The translations under genes were made by a program, and so were the position numbers. The notes below the pieces were generated by a model. It had not been told where the DNA came from and ran no database searches. It worked only from the letters and a program-made list of their open reading frames with translations. Shown in pieces: positions 8,626 to 18,006 of a stretch of DNA of 64,000 nt. The stretch is from Microbacterium sp. STN6 (lineage in GTDB: Bacteria; Actinomycetota; Actinomycetes; Actinomycetales; Microbacteriaceae), in the NCBI RefSeq assembly GCF_026410545.1, contig NZ_JAPMIT010000002.1, forward strand, positions 310,001 through 374,000, in the 5' to 3' direction. Position 1 is the first letter of the stretch; the number at the start of each line of letters is the position of its first letter.

Positions 8626-8631
8626 TAGGCT
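8626..8631 (+). promoter_or_regulatory. -10 element of prfB promoter
   Basis: TAGGCT ends 9 nt before the prfB ATG, so the transcript would be leaderless or nearly so. No convincing Shine-Dalgarno sequence is present. Confidence 0.5.
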
Positions 8632-8640
8632 GGCAGCGAC

Positions 8641-9753
8641 ATGGTTGAACTTGATATCGCGGCCCAGATCGCCGACTTGCGCACGACTTTCGCCGACATC
8701 CGCTCGGTTGTCGATGTCGACCGGCTGAGAGCCGACATCGCCCGCCTCAGCGAGGAGGCCGGCGTGCCCGATCTCTGGGACGACACGGAGCGCGCGCAGA
8801 AGGTGACGAGCGAACTCAGCCACCGCCAGAGCGAGCTGGCGCGCATCACCGCCATCGAGCGGCGCCTCGACGACCTCGAGGTGCTCGTCGAGCTGGCGAA
8901 TTCCGAGAACGACGACGAGTCGGCACAGGAGGCGCGCGGCGAACTCGCCGGGCTGCAGAAGTCCATCGGCGAGCTCGAGGTCACGACACTGCTGAACCGC
9001 GAGTACGACGAGCTTCCCGCCGTCGTCACGATCCGCGCCGGCGCCGGGGGAGTGGATGCGGCCGACTTCGCCGACATGCTGCTGCGCATGTACCTGCGCT
9101 GGGCGGAGCAGCACGGCTACTCGACGACGGTCATGGATACGAGCTACGCCGAGGAGGCCGGCATCAAGTCGGCCACGTTCGAGGTCTCCGCTCCGCACGC
9201 GTTCGGCACGCTCTCGGTGGAGGCGGGCACGCACCGCCTGGTGCGGATGAGCCCATTCAACTCGGCGGGCAAGCGCCAGACGAGCTTCGCGGCCGTCGAG
9301 GTGATCCCGCTGATGCAGGAGACGGGCGAGATCGAGATCCCCGAATCCGACATGCGCGTCGACGTCTTCCGCTCGTCGGGACCGGGCGGGCAGTCGGTCA
9401 ATACGACCGACTCGGCGGTGCGCATCACGCACATCCCCACCGGCATCGTCGTCTCGATGCAGAACGAGAAGAGCCAGATTCAGAACCGCGCGGCCGCTCT
9501 TCGCGTGCTGCAGTCCCGCCTGCTGCTCAAGCAGCGCGAGGAGGACGCCGCGAAGAAGAAGGAGCTGGCCGGCACCATCACGGCGAGTTGGGGTGACCAG
9601 ATCCGCAGCTACGTGCTCGCGCCGTACCAGATGGTCAAAGACCTGCGCACCGAGCACGAGGTCAACAACCCGCAGGCCGTGTTCGACGGCGACCTCGACG
9701 GCTTCATCGCAGCCGGCATCCGCTGGCGCGCGGGCGCGGGCAAGGCGTCGTAG
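8641..9753 (+). CDS. prfB: peptide chain release factor 2
   Basis: Class I release factor RF2 (370 residues), which recognises UGA and UAA and triggers peptide release on the ribosome. The codon-recognition tripeptide SPF is at 204-206, diagnostic for RF2 rather than RF1 (PxT). The catalytic GGQ is at 249-251 in [10 protein letters not shown]. The reading frame is continuous from ATG 8641 with no +1 programmed frameshift, unlike the E. coli gene. It sits directly before ftsE, the usual actinobacterial order. Confidence 0.96.
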   Translation: MVELDIAAQIADLRTTFADIRSVVDVDRLRADIARLSEEAGVPDLWDDTERAQKVTSELSHRQSELARITAIERRLDDLEVLVELANSENDDESAQEARGELAGLQKSIGELEVTTLLNREYDELPAVVTIRAGAGGVDAADFADMLLRMYLRWAEQHGYSTTVMDTSYAEEAGIKSATFEVSAPHAFGTLSVEAGTHRLVRMSPFNSAGKRQTSFAAVEVIPLMQETGEIEIPESDMRVDVFRSSGPGGQSVNTTDSAVRITHIPTGIVVSMQNEKSQIQNRAAALRVLQSRLLLKQREEDAAKKKELAGTITASWGDQIRSYVLAPYQMVKDLRTEHEVNNPQAVFDGDLDGFIAAGIRWRAGAGKAS

Positions 9754-9808
9754 CGCGCGCAAATTCGGCCCTGGCGAGTCGCTGGGCCGTATCCGCTCGA
9801 AGTCTGCT

Positions 9809-9814
9809 TAGGCT
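9809..9814 (+). promoter_or_regulatory. -10 element of ftsE promoter
   Basis: TAGGCT ends 9 nt before the ftsE ATG, giving a probably leaderless transcript. Confidence 0.45.
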
Positions 9815-9823
9815 GAGCGGGTC

Positions 9824-10876
9824 ATGATCCGGTTCGACAGCGTCTCCAAGAAATACTCGGGCACCACGAGGCCCGCACTCGACGACATCACCCTCGAGGT
9901 GTTACGCGGCGAGTTCGTGTTCCTCGTCGGCGCCTCCGGGTCCGGCAAGTCCAGCTGCCTGCGGCTGATCCTCAAGGAGGAGAAGCCGACGCACGGCACC
10001 ATTCACGTGCTCGGCCAGGATCTCGGCACCATCTCCAACCGCAAGGTGCCGTACTTCCGGCGCAACCTCGGCGTCGTGTTCCAGGACTTCCGCCTGCTGC
10101 GCAACAAGACCGTCTTCGACAACGTGGCGTTCACGCTGCAGGTCATCGGCAAGTCCCGCGGCTTCATTCAGGAGGCAGTGCCCGACGTGCTCGAGATGGT
10201 CGGCCTCACCGGCAAGGAGCAGCGCCTTCCGCACGAGCTCTCCGGCGGTGAGCAGCAGCGCGTGGCCATCGCCCGCGCGGTCGTCAACAAGCCGCAGATC
10301 CTGCTGGCCGACGAGCCCACCGGCAACCTCGACCCCGCCACGAGCGCGGGCATCATGGCCGTGCTGCAGCGCATCAACGCGGGCGGCACGACCGTGCTCA
10401 TGGCCACGCACGAGGCCGCCATCGTCGACAAGATGCAGCAGCGCGTCATCGAGCTGACCAACGGGCGCATCGTGCGAGACGAGCGCCACGGCGGCTACAC
10501 CACGACCATTCCGGTCATCAGAGAAGCGGATGCGGCTGCCGCACCTGCACCCACGGTCGCCCCCGTCCCCGCCGCTGTCCCTCCGGCCCCGGTGCCGCAG
10601 CCTGCACCAGAGCCGGCCCCGCGCCGCACCCCGGCGGCGGAGCCCGAGCCGGCGCCCCAGGCCCCGCCCGCACCGCAGCCGGTCTACGCCTCGGCGCCCG
10701 CCGCCCCGGTGGACGCGCACTTCGCAACACCGCCGACGCAGCCCGTGTATCGGGCGAGGCAGGCGGCATCCGATGACCTTCGTGGCGAGCTCTCTCTCGC
10801 AGAGAAGCTGGGGCTGCGCGCTCCCGACCGCAGAGACGACGACGAGGGCGAGCAGAACGTGGGGCCGGTCAAATGA
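9824..10876 (+). CDS. ftsE: cell division ATP-binding protein FtsE with long C-terminal extension
   Basis: ABC ATPase that with FtsX regulates septal peptidoglycan hydrolases. Walker A is GASGSGKS (36-43), the signature LSGGEQQR (139-146) and Walker [12 protein letters not shown] (160-170). The core ends near residue 230, the normal FtsE length. A further 120 residues rich in Pro and Ala follow, then a short charged end ([18 protein letters not shown]). Pro/Ala-rich FtsE tails occur in some Actinobacteria; the role here is not known. It overlaps ftsX by 4 nt. Confidence 0.95.
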   Translation: MIRFDSVSKKYSGTTRPALDDITLEVLRGEFVFLVGASGSGKSSCLRLILKEEKPTHGTIHVLGQDLGTISNRKVPYFRRNLGVVFQDFRLLRNKTVFDNVAFTLQVIGKSRGFIQEAVPDVLEMVGLTGKEQRLPHELSGGEQQRVAIARAVVNKPQILLADEPTGNLDPATSAGIMAVLQRINAGGTTVLMATHEAAIVDKMQQRVIELTNGRIVRDERHGGYTTTIPVIREADAAAAPAPTVAPVPAAVPPAPVPQPAPEPAPRRTPAAEPEPAPQAPPAPQPVYASAPAAPVDAHFATPPTQPVYRARQAASDDLRGELSLAEKLGLRAPDRRDDDEGEQNVGPVK

Positions 10877-11778
10877 GGTTCGCACTGATCTGGTCAGAGG
10901 CGGCGAACGGACTGCGTCGCAACGTCTCCATGGTGGTCTCGGTCATTCTGGTGACGTTCATCTCGCTCACGTTCGTGGGCGCGGCCATTCTGCTGCAGAT
11001 GCAGATCGGGCAGATGAAGGGGTACTGGTACGACAAGGCGCAGGTCGCCGTGTACATGTGCACCGCAACCGACAACTGCGAGGGCGGCGAGGCGAATGCC
11101 GAACAGATCGCCGCGGTCAAGGGCGAGCTGCAGTCGCCGACGCTGGCGAAGTACATTCAGAAGTACACGTTCGAGAACCACGAGCAGGCGTTCAAGCACT
11201 TCAAGCAGCAGTTCAAGGGCAACCCCGTTGCCGAGTCGGTGACGCCGGAGTACCTGAACGAGACGTTCTGGGTGAATCTCAAAGACCCACAGCAGTCGGA
11301 TGTGCTCACCGAGAGCCTTTCCGGAATGGCGGGTGTGCAGAGCGTCGTCGACCAGCGGAGCTATCTCGAGCCCATCTTCCAGATCCTGAATGTGGCGAGT
11401 TACACGGCGATCGGCATCGCGGCGCTCATGCTCGTGGCGGCCGCCATGCTCATCGCGACCACCATTCGGCTCTCCGCGATCTCGCGAAGACGGGAGCTGG
11501 GCATCATGCGCCTCGTGGGGGCGTCGAACAGGTTCATTCGAACGCCGTTCATTCTCGAGGGGGTGTTCGCGGCGCTCATCGGGTCGATTCTGGCCGGAGC
11601 GGCGGTCGTCGGCATCGTGCAGTTCTTCGTGCACAACTACCTGGCGACGCACATCGGCTCGATCGCGTTCGTCGGCATCGACGCGACCTATGTGGTGGTG
11701 CCGGCGCTGCTCGGCATCGGCGTGGTGCTCGCGGCGGTCTCCGCCAATGTGGCGATCAGCCGCTACCTGCGCATCTGA
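10873..11778 (+). CDS. ftsX: cell division protein FtsX
   Basis: Membrane partner of FtsE, 301 residues. The first membrane helix (about 21-44, [22 protein letters not shown]) is followed by an extracellular domain (about 50-165) containing two cysteines (MCTATDNC) and then three C-terminal helices with the conserved [14 protein letters not shown] cytosolic loop. The FtsEX complex transmits ATP hydrolysis to a cell-wall hydrolase outside the membrane. ATG overlaps the ftsE stop. Confidence 0.95.
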   Translation: MRFALIWSEAANGLRRNVSMVVSVILVTFISLTFVGAAILLQMQIGQMKGYWYDKAQVAVYMCTATDNCEGGEANAEQIAAVKGELQSPTLAKYIQKYTFENHEQAFKHFKQQFKGNPVAESVTPEYLNETFWVNLKDPQQSDVLTESLSGMAGVQSVVDQRSYLEPIFQILNVASYTAIGIAALMLVAAAMLIATTIRLSAISRRRELGIMRLVGASNRFIRTPFILEGVFAALIGSILAGAAVVGIVQFFVHNYLATHIGSIAFVGIDATYVVVPALLGIGVVLAAVSANVAISRYLRI

Positions 11779-11792
11779 GCCCACGCGGGCCA

Positions 11793-11820
11793 AGAGCCGC
11801 GCAGCGCCGCCTCGAAACCC
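11793..11820. repeat. partial copy of the GGTTGAGGAG...TCTCGAAACC intergenic element
   Basis: GCGCGCAGCGCCG-type core and CCTCGAAACCC match the right half of the 13.1-kb repeat units. The left half is missing. Confidence 0.6.
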
Positions 11821-11837
11821 ACCCGCCTCCTCTTCGC

Positions 11838-11843
11838 TAGACT
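11838..11843 (+). promoter_or_regulatory. -10 element of smpB promoter
   Basis: TAGACT with about 50 nt to the GTG start of smpB. In this leader CAGGAG precedes GTG by 7 nt, so this transcript has a normal ribosome binding site. Confidence 0.45.
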
Positions 11844-11900
11844 GATGGGCTGCGCGCGCTCGCGCGCACGCATCCGCTCGAAGACTTACAGGAGTACGCC

Positions 11901-12377
11901 GTGCCCAAGGAACGTGGTCAGAAGGTCGTGGCCACCAATCGGCGCGCCCGCCACGACTACCTCATCGAGGACACCTATGAGGCCGGCCTGGTGCTCACGG
12001 GCACCGAGGTGAAGTCGCTTCGTGCCGGGCGGGCGTCGCTCGTCGATGGCTACGCGTTCGTCGATGCGGGGGAGGCCTGGCTCGATGCGGTGCACATTCC
12101 CGAGTACGCCGACGGCACGTGGAACAACCATGCGCCGCGCCGCAAGCGCAAGCTGCTGCTGCACAAGGCGCAGATCCTGAAGATCCACAACAAGGTCAAG
12201 CAGGGCGGTTACACGATCGTGCCGCTCTCCATCTACTTCAGCGACGGCCGCGCCAAGGTCGAGCTCGCCGTCGCGAAGGGCAAGAAGGAGTACGACAAGC
12301 GGCAGGCGCTGCGCGAGCGACAGGACAAGCGCGAGGCCGACCGGGCGATCTCGACGAAGCAGCGTCTTGGGGAATGA
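11901..12377 (+). CDS. smpB: SsrA-binding protein SmpB
   Basis: Small basic protein of 158 residues that binds tmRNA and delivers it to stalled ribosomes for trans-translation. The family signatures are [22 protein letters not shown] near residues 33-55 and the C-terminal [20 protein letters not shown]. The start is GTG with CAGGAG upstream. Its RNA partner ssrA is encoded 9 kb downstream at 21280, on the same strand; in many Actinobacteria the two are neighbours. Confidence 0.97.
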   Translation: MPKERGQKVVATNRRARHDYLIEDTYEAGLVLTGTEVKSLRAGRASLVDGYAFVDAGEAWLDAVHIPEYADGTWNNHAPRRKRKLLLHKAQILKIHNKVKQGGYTIVPLSIYFSDGRAKVELAVAKGKKEYDKRQALRERQDKREADRAISTKQRLGE

Positions 12378-12381
12378 GCGG

Positions 12382-13119
12382 ATGAGCCAGCGTCGCATTC
12401 CCGTTCCCGGCACATACAACTTTCGCGACGCCGGCGGGTATCCCGCCGACGGTGGCCTGGTTCGAGAGGGCACGCTATTCCGCTCTGACGGTTTGCACGC
12501 GCTCGGGCCAGCCGGGCGGCGGGAGCTCGCGCAGCTCGGCATCCGCACGGTCATCGACCTGCGCGACGACTTCGAGGCACAACTCATGCCGGACGACCTC
12601 GGCGATCTCGACGTCGACGTGCGGCGGCTGCCCGTGTTCGAGGGCTCGGGCGCCTCGCAGGAGCCGGGCGTGATCAGCCTGCCCGACCTGTACCGCAAGA
12701 TCGTGACGGAGCACGCGGCGGTGGTGGCTGAGGCGCTGCGCGATATCGCCGGAAGCGGCGGCGGCGTGCTCGTGCATTGCACGGCGGGCAAGGATCGCAC
12801 GGGCGTCGTCGTTGCGCTGGCGCTTCTGGCGGTCGGCGTCGACCGTGAGCTCGTGCTCGACGACTACGCGCTCTCAGAGGCGAACCTCGATGGCGAATGG
12901 CTCGATGGCATGCTGGCCATGATCGCGGAGCACGGCGTCGAGGCCACACCGGAACTGCGCGTGCTCATGGGCGGTAGCCCGCGAGAGGCGCTCGCGTCGG
13001 CGCTTGACCTGATCGACGAAACGTACGGCGGCGTTCGCCGTTATCTGATGGATGCCGGCCTGTCGCTCTCTGGGCTCGCGGAACTCTCGCACGTGCTCGT
13101 CACCGCGCACGCCGGTTGA
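12382..13119 (+). CDS. protein-tyrosine phosphatase (IphP-like, dual specificity type)
   Basis: Phosphatase of 245 residues. The N-terminal NFRDAGGYPADGGLVREG and the RSD/L segment are typical of the IphP/SIW14-like family. The CX5R active site is HCTAGKDRTG at about residues 132-141, where Cys is the nucleophile and Arg binds phosphate. ATG 12382 lies 5 bp after the smpB stop, so it is probably cotranscribed with smpB. The stop codon TGA is inside the first unit of a 33-bp repeat array. Substrate unknown; phosphotyrosine or phosphoinositide have been reported in the family. Confidence 0.85.
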   Translation: MSQRRIPVPGTYNFRDAGGYPADGGLVREGTLFRSDGLHALGPAGRRELAQLGIRTVIDLRDDFEAQLMPDDLGDLDVDVRRLPVFEGSGASQEPGVISLPDLYRKIVTEHAAVVAEALRDIAGSGGGVLVHCTAGKDRTGVVVALALLAVGVDRELVLDDYALSEANLDGEWLDGMLAMIAEHGVEATPELRVLMGGSPREALASALDLIDETYGGVRRYLMDAGLSLSGLAELSHVLVTAHAG

Positions 13120-13245
13120 GGAGGCGCGCAGCGCCGCCTTCACGCCGGTTGAGGAGGCGCGCAGCGCCGTCGCCACGCCGGTTGAGGAGGCGCGCAGCGC
13201 CGCCTTCACGCCGGTTGAGGAGGCGCGCAGCGCCGTCTCGAAACC
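13108..13245. repeat. 33-bp tandem repeat array, four units
   Basis: Units begin at 13108, 13141, 13174 and 13207, each starting CACGCCGGTTGAGGAGG and followed by CGCGCAGCGCCG. The last unit ends GTCTCGAAACCC, which pairs with GGGTTTCGAGA-type ends and closes the element. The array separates the convergent phosphatase and response-regulator genes. It is not a CRISPR, as there are no variable spacers. Confidence 0.9.
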
Positions 13246-13251
13246 CGGCCG

Positions 13252-13947
13252 CTACAGCGTCGAGCGATACCGGTTCTCCGGCCTCCCCGCCGTTCCATAC
13301 CTCGGAGACACGGAGGCGAGACCGCAACCCACCAGATGCTCGAGGTAACGCCGGGCACTCACCCGCGACATCCCGACCGTCGTGGCGACTTCGTACGCCG
13401 ACAGGTCATCGGGGGAGTCTCTCAGCGTGGTGGACACGCGTTCCAGGGTCGCCTTCGACAACCCCTTAGGCAGGGGCGGCGCCATTCGCGGGGCGGGGCT
13501 CGCGATGATCTCGTCCACGCTGTGCTGTGTGAGCGGCTGGCCCAGAGAGTTGCGTCGAAGCGCCGCGTGATGCCGCGCCACCTGATCGAGGCGCTCTCGA
13601 AGGGCGGCTGCCGTGAATGGCTTCACGAGGTAGTGCCGCACCCCGTTCGCCCGCGCTTCCCGAACGCTGTCGAGGTCTCGTGCGGCCGTCACAGCGATGA
13701 CCTCGACCGGTTTGCTGTGCTCGAGCCTGAGGCGACTGAGCACCTCGAGGCCTGACATGTCGGGGAGGTAGATGTCGAGAAGCACGACATCGGGGTCGAG
13801 CCGTTCGATCTGTGTCAGCGCTGTTGCCCCGTTGTGCGCCTCACCGACGACGACGAAATCCGGGCGGGTGTCAACGAGTTCGTGATGAATGAGCGCCACG
13901 CTCACGTCGTCGTCGACGACGAGCACCCTGAGTCGTTCCTGCGTCAC
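13252..13947 (-). CDS. response regulator of DcuR/CitB type
   Basis: Two-component response regulator of 231 residues. The receiver domain (1-125) has the acidic pair VVDDD, the phospho-acceptor Asp in VLLDIYLPDMSG and the conserved Lys in YLVKPF. The C-terminal region has a helix-turn-helix (LSAYEVATTVGMSRVSARRYLEHLV) as in CitB/DcuR/MalR regulators. It overlaps its sensor kinase by 4 nt. Neighbouring transporter genes on the same strand are the likely targets. Confidence 0.9.
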   Translation of the reverse strand: MTQERLRVLVVDDDVSVALIHHELVDTRPDFVVVGEAHNGATALTQIERLDPDVVLLDIYLPDMSGLEVLSRLRLEHSKPVEVIAVTAARDLDSVREARANGVRHYLVKPFTAAALRERLDQVARHHAALRRNSLGQPLTQHSVDEIIASPAPRMAPPLPKGLSKATLERVSTTLRDSPDDLSAYEVATTVGMSRVSARRYLEHLVGCGLASVSPRYGTAGRPENRYRSTL

Positions 13948-15602
13948 GACGGCCTCCGCGCGTGCAGGGCTGAGCGGTCCGCTGCGACGAAGTCTGCGCT
14001 GACGAGTCGAACGGTGAACGTTGCGCCGAGATCGGGGTTGTCAGAAACCTCGACTGATCCGCCGTGACGTTCGGCGATGCGTTTGACGAGCGCGAGGCCG
14101 ATGCCGCGGCCTGTCGCCTGCAGCCCGCTCGGCGCTGGTTTCGAGGAGTAGCCCGGAGCGAAGACCTTCCCACGCAGCGCGCTGGGGATACCAGGACCGT
14201 CATCGGTGACGCGGACGAGAATCTCGCGATGTTTGGGGTGAGGTTGTTGCTCGACGATCGAGATCGAGATGTGACCGCCGTGCTGGCACGCTTCGATCGC
14301 GTTGTCCAGCAGGTTCCCGATCACGATGAGCAGGTCGTTGCGTAGCGCGTCGGTGACCGGTCCGGCGGCAAGGGGCGAGAGCGTGGATGCCGGATCGATG
14401 GAGATGGCGATCCCCAGCTCTTTCGCCTGTGTCTGCTTCACGAGGAGCAGAGCGCTGATCTCGAGATCGGCGATACCGCTGGAACTCGACACGCTCGTGA
14501 GAGTGCCGCCGTTGCCGACACGCGCGATGAACGCGACGGCCTCATCGACGTGCCCGAGTTCGAGAAGACCGGAGATCACGTGGAGCTGGTTCGCGAACCC
14601 GTGCGCCTGGGCGCGCAGCCCTTCTGCGAGCCCGTGCGCTCCGTCGAGGTCGCGGAGAAGCGCGTGCAACTCGGTGTTGTCGCGAAGAATGGCAATGGTG
14701 CCAACAGGCCGGTCTCCGGTTTTCGCGACGTCACGCCTGGCGAGGAGCACGCGTTCACCCGAGAGAATGAAGCTCTGCTCGGCGTCGTCGCTCGCGAGGA
14801 ACCGGGCCAGCTCTGCATCGAGCACATCGGCCGGTCGCATCCCGACCAGGTCGGCTGGCTGGTCGATCTCAAGCAGTCGGGCCGCCGCGTCGTTGATCAA
14901 CGCGATGCGACCGTGCTCGTCGACCGCGACGATCCCTTCGCGCACGCCGTGCAGGAGCGCTTCGCGTTCTTCGAGGAGTCCCGCGATCTCCTCGGGCTCG
15001 AGTCCGTAGATGCGTTTTCGGATGACGGTGCTGACCCACGCGGCTCCGATGACTCCGAGGATTGCCGCGACGCCTATCGTGATGAAGAGCAGCACGGAGT
15101 TGCCCAGGTACTCGCTGCGAAGATCGGCCTCGAGCACGCCGACGGAGACCACACCGATGACGGCATGCTTCGCGCCAAAGATCGGAACTTTGACGCGCCA
15201 CGAGGTGCCGAGTGTGCCGGTCTGCGTTCCCACGTACATGTGACCGGAAAGCGCAGTGGAGGGGTCGGTGGAGACGTGTTCGCCGATGAGATCGGGATTG
15301 GGGTGCGAGTAGCGAATGCCCTTGTCGTTCGCGACGACGATGTAGGTCACGTTCGACGCTTTGCGCACGACCTCGGCAATGGGCTGAATGGTGCTCGCCG
15401 GGTCTGGCTTACCGAGGGCGTCGATGATGGACGGCAGAGTAGCCACCGATTGCGCCACCGCGATCATCCGGTCTCGATACGCATTGCGCAGCTGTTGCTC
15501 CTGTAGCCAGCTTGCGACGACGCCCGTTCCGATCACGGTGACAAGCACGATCGCCATTTGGAGCAGCAGCAGCTGCGCCCGAAGCGACATCGGCCGGACC
15601 AT
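13944..15602 (-). CDS. sensor histidine kinase of DcuS/CitA type
   Basis: Membrane sensor kinase of 552 residues. Two membrane helices (about 8-32 and 160-182) enclose a CitA-like extracellular sensing domain; a PAS domain follows (about 205-310). The phospho-acceptor helix LRAQAHGFANQLHVISGLLELG has the His of the DcuS/CitA group, and the ATPase domain shows DNAIEAC, VTDDGPGIP and GRGIGLALVKRI. ATG 15602 (MVRP) follows GGAGAA; ATG 15590 is also in frame. Family members sense di- or tricarboxylates, but the ligand here is not established. Confidence 0.9.
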   Translation of the reverse strand: MVRPMSLRAQLLLLQMAIVLVTVIGTGVVASWLQEQQLRNAYRDRMIAVAQSVATLPSIIDALGKPDPASTIQPIAEVVRKASNVTYIVVANDKGIRYSHPNPDLIGEHVSTDPSTALSGHMYVGTQTGTLGTSWRVKVPIFGAKHAVIGVVSVGVLEADLRSEYLGNSVLLFITIGVAAILGVIGAAWVSTVIRKRIYGLEPEEIAGLLEEREALLHGVREGIVAVDEHGRIALINDAAARLLEIDQPADLVGMRPADVLDAELARFLASDDAEQSFILSGERVLLARRDVAKTGDRPVGTIAILRDNTELHALLRDLDGAHGLAEGLRAQAHGFANQLHVISGLLELGHVDEAVAFIARVGNGGTLTSVSSSSGIADLEISALLLVKQTQAKELGIAISIDPASTLSPLAAGPVTDALRNDLLIVIGNLLDNAIEACQHGGHISISIVEQQPHPKHREILVRVTDDGPGIPSALRGKVFAPGYSSKPAPSGLQATGRGIGLALVKRIAERHGGSVEVSDNPDLGATFTVRLVSADFVAADRSALHARRPS

Positions 15603-15706
15603 TTCTCCAGTGTGCCGCAGTTGCAGGCTCGAACGGCCCAAAGTGGTGCGCCTCGGCGACGTACATTATGACCAAAAGGCTCGATCGCGACGAGGCGCGA
15701 ATGTCG

Positions 15707-16888
15707 TCACTTCTCGGAGTTCGGTGTCGCGCCGATCGCCGCCCCCGACCACGCCGCGCCGAACAGGGTGATTCCTGTAGTCACGAGCACCCCTGCAGCC
15801 CCTGCGACGGCCGCGAAGGCCCCGAGAGCCCCGGGCAGAAGCGTCTGGCCGAGCCGGTTACTCGCGAGCCTCAGTGACATGGCGAGACCGCGCGTGCCCC
15901 GGGGCGCGAGATCGGAGATCCACGACATCGTGATGGGCTGGCAGGTGCCGACCGCGAACCCGAACACCGAGGAGACGACGAGTAGCCAGGGGTCCGAAAG
16001 CGGAAGGGCGAACGTTGTCAGGCTGATCGCAGAGACCACGATCATCGAGACCATGAGGGCACGCCGCCCGACCAGGGTGACCATGCGCCCGAGGAACAGT
16101 CTGGAGAACATGGAGAACAGCGAGCGCGCCACGAGCATGGCGCTGACGGTGGCGGCGGCGAGGCTGCGGTCGTGTCCGAGCGCTGGCGTGTATGCGAGAA
16201 AGAGATCGACGGACGAGAGAACCATGCTGCTGGCCAGCAGCGCACGCACGAGGCCCGGGATGCGCAGCAGCGTCCGCGCTGCTGTGAGAATGCCGACTCG
16301 GGGCTCGTCGTGCATTCGCGGGGTGCTCTGTACGAGGAACGAGATGACGAGCAACAGGCAGCCCGCCCACATGCAGATGGTGAAGATGGTGCGCACCGGT
16401 GGCGTCGCCGTGGCGGCTCCCGGCAGCGCCAGCAGGAGGGGCCCCAGCGTCTGGCCGATCGCCGTCGCGAACGTGTAATAGCCGAACCGGGAGTCGGAGG
16501 TACCGCGGCTGATGGTGTTCGCGACGAGCGCCTGCTCTCCGATCACCGAGAGCAGGTGCCCGATTCCCAGCAGCGCCGTCGCCACGAACAGCATCCAGAG
16601 GGAATGCCGAGATGCGCTGGCCAGGATCGCCGCCCCGATGAGAAACACGGCACCGACGAGAAGGGCGGACCGTTCGCCGACTCGGTCGATGGCATGGCCG
16701 GCCGGTAGCGCCAGTATCAGCGCCGGAATCGCGAATGCCGCAGACAGGGCACCGAGCAGGGCAGGCGATGCGTCTGCATCGAGCACCGCGTACGACAGGG
16801 TCGGCCGCATCGCGAAGGCGATGACCTGAACGACGACGGCGTGAGCGAAGACGAACGTGACGGCGAGTGCGGGAGGACGCCTTCTCAC
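15707..16888 (-). CDS. MFS transporter
   Basis: Major facilitator protein of 393 residues with about 12 membrane segments. The loop AGHAIDRVGERSALLVGA matches MFS motif A. The start overlaps the stop of the upstream ABC ATPase gene (ATGA), so it is the last gene of the importer operon. It could export a product of the imported compound or be a second route for it. It ends 105 bp before the sensor kinase start. Confidence 0.8.
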   Translation of the reverse strand: MRRRPPALAVTFVFAHAVVVQVIAFAMRPTLSYAVLDADASPALLGALSAAFAIPALILALPAGHAIDRVGERSALLVGAVFLIGAAILASASRHSLWMLFVATALLGIGHLLSVIGEQALVANTISRGTSDSRFGYYTFATAIGQTLGPLLLALPGAATATPPVRTIFTICMWAGCLLLVISFLVQSTPRMHDEPRVGILTAARTLLRIPGLVRALLASSMVLSSVDLFLAYTPALGHDRSLAAATVSAMLVARSLFSMFSRLFLGRMVTLVGRRALMVSMIVVSAISLTTFALPLSDPWLLVVSSVFGFAVGTCQPITMSWISDLAPRGTRGLAMSLRLASNRLGQTLLPGALGAFAAVAGAAGVLVTTGITLFGAAWSGAAIGATPNSEK

Positions 16889-18006
16889 ACCGTCATCAAC
16901 TCTTGCGCCTCTTCAGACGGCACGGCCGCGCCGGGGTAGAGGAGCGCGTCACCGGGCTCGAACACCAGACGGACAGCCCCGGCCAGGCCGCTGTCCTGCG
17001 TCACGACCTGCACGACGTTCCGCCCGAGGCGCAAGTTGTACTCGTAGCGCGAGCCGACGTACGAGCACGTCAGCACCTCGGTGTTGAGCACGTTGGAGCC
17101 GGCGGCATCGCTGCGCGCCGGGGTAATCCTGAGCCGTTCGGGTCGCACCGCCAGGGTCACCTCCTGGCCCACGCTGAAGGGTGCATCGGTCGTGACTGTG
17201 ACGACGTCTCCGGTGCAGTCGAGGCGTACCTGCGCCACGGTGCCGAGCGCGCCCTCGAATCGGCCTGTGAAGAAGTTGCAGCTGCCGACGAACGCGGCAA
17301 CCTGCGCCGTTGCCGGCCTCTCGTACACTTCGGTTGGCGTGCCGATCTGCGCCATGTGGCCGTCGAACATGACGGCGATGCGGTCGCTCAGCGAGAGCGC
17401 CTCATCCTGATCGTGCGTCACGTACACGGTCGTGATGCCGAGATCCACCTGCAGGCGTTTGAGCCAGGCTCGGGCCTGCTCGCGCAGCTTGGCGTCGAGG
17501 TTCGAGAGGGGCTCATCGAGCAGCAGCACCGTTGGCGAGTACACCAGCGCGCGGGCTAGGGCGACGCGTTGCTGCTGCCCGCCCGAGAGCTCATGAGGGA
17601 ACCGGTCCTTGAGATGAGCGAGCCCAACCTTCTCGAGCGCATCGTGGATTCGCATGCCCTTCTCCTGCTTCGGCACCCGCCGAATTGACAGCGGCATCGC
17701 GAGATTCTGCTGCACGGTCATGTGCGGCCAGAGCGCGTATGACTGGAACACCATGCCGAGGTTGCGCTCCTCCGTTGGCACGTACAACCGCCTGCTCGTG
17801 TCGACGAACGGGGTGTCGGCAACGGTGATGGCTCCCGTTGTCGGCTGCTCCAGCCCGGCGACGCAGTTGAGCGTGGTGGATTTGCCGCATCCGCTCGGTC
17901 CGAGAAGCGTGAAGAACTCGCCATCGTTGATGGTGAAGTCGATGTCGTTGAGCACGGCCGTCTCGCCGAACTGCTTCGAGAGGTGCGAGACATGTACTTC
18001 AGGCAT
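16885..18006 (-). CDS. ABC importer ATP-binding protein (FbpC/PotA-like)
   Basis: Importer ATPase of 373 residues. Walker A is GPSGCGKST (37-45), signature LSGGQQQRVALARAL, Walker B LLLDEPLSNLD, and the switch His in VYVTHDQDEAL. The C-terminal TOBE-like domain (about 240-360) is typical of MalK/FbpC/PotA-type proteins. It overlaps the permease gene by 8 nt. With the Fbp-like permease and binding protein it forms a complete importer for iron(III), thiamine, phosphonate or a related small ligand. Confidence 0.88.
   Translation of the reverse strand: MPEVHVSHLSKQFGETAVLNDIDFTINDGEFFTLLGPSGCGKSTTLNCVAGLEQPTTGAITVADTPFVDTSRRLYVPTEERNLGMVFQSYALWPHMTVQQNLAMPLSIRRVPKQEKGMRIHDALEKVGLAHLKDRFPHELSGGQQQRVALARALVYSPTVLLLDEPLSNLDAKLREQARAWLKRLQVDLGITTVYVTHDQDEALSLSDRIAVMFDGHMAQIGTPTEVYERPATAQVAAFVGSCNFFTGRFEGALGTVAQVRLDCTGDVVTVTTDAPFSVGQEVTLAVRPERLRITPARSDAAGSNVLNTEVLTCSYVGSRYEYNLRLGRNVVQVVTQDSGLAGAVRLVFEPGDALLYPGAAVPSEEAQELMTV

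Noticed and set aside
8476-9762. Upstream extension of the MFS gene through prfB on the minus strand
   Set aside because: It is antisense to prfB and crosses the intergenic repeats. The ATG at 8475 has a good ribosome binding site and begins a normal MFS protein.
13108-13245. Four-unit repeat considered as a CRISPR array
   Set aside because: Units are contiguous, with no variable spacers, and no cas genes are present.
15649-15697. GCGCCTCG/CGAGGCGC inverted repeat between the MFS gene and the sensor kinase
   Set aside because: Arms are short and the spacer long for such GC-rich DNA. It could be chance, so it was not annotated.
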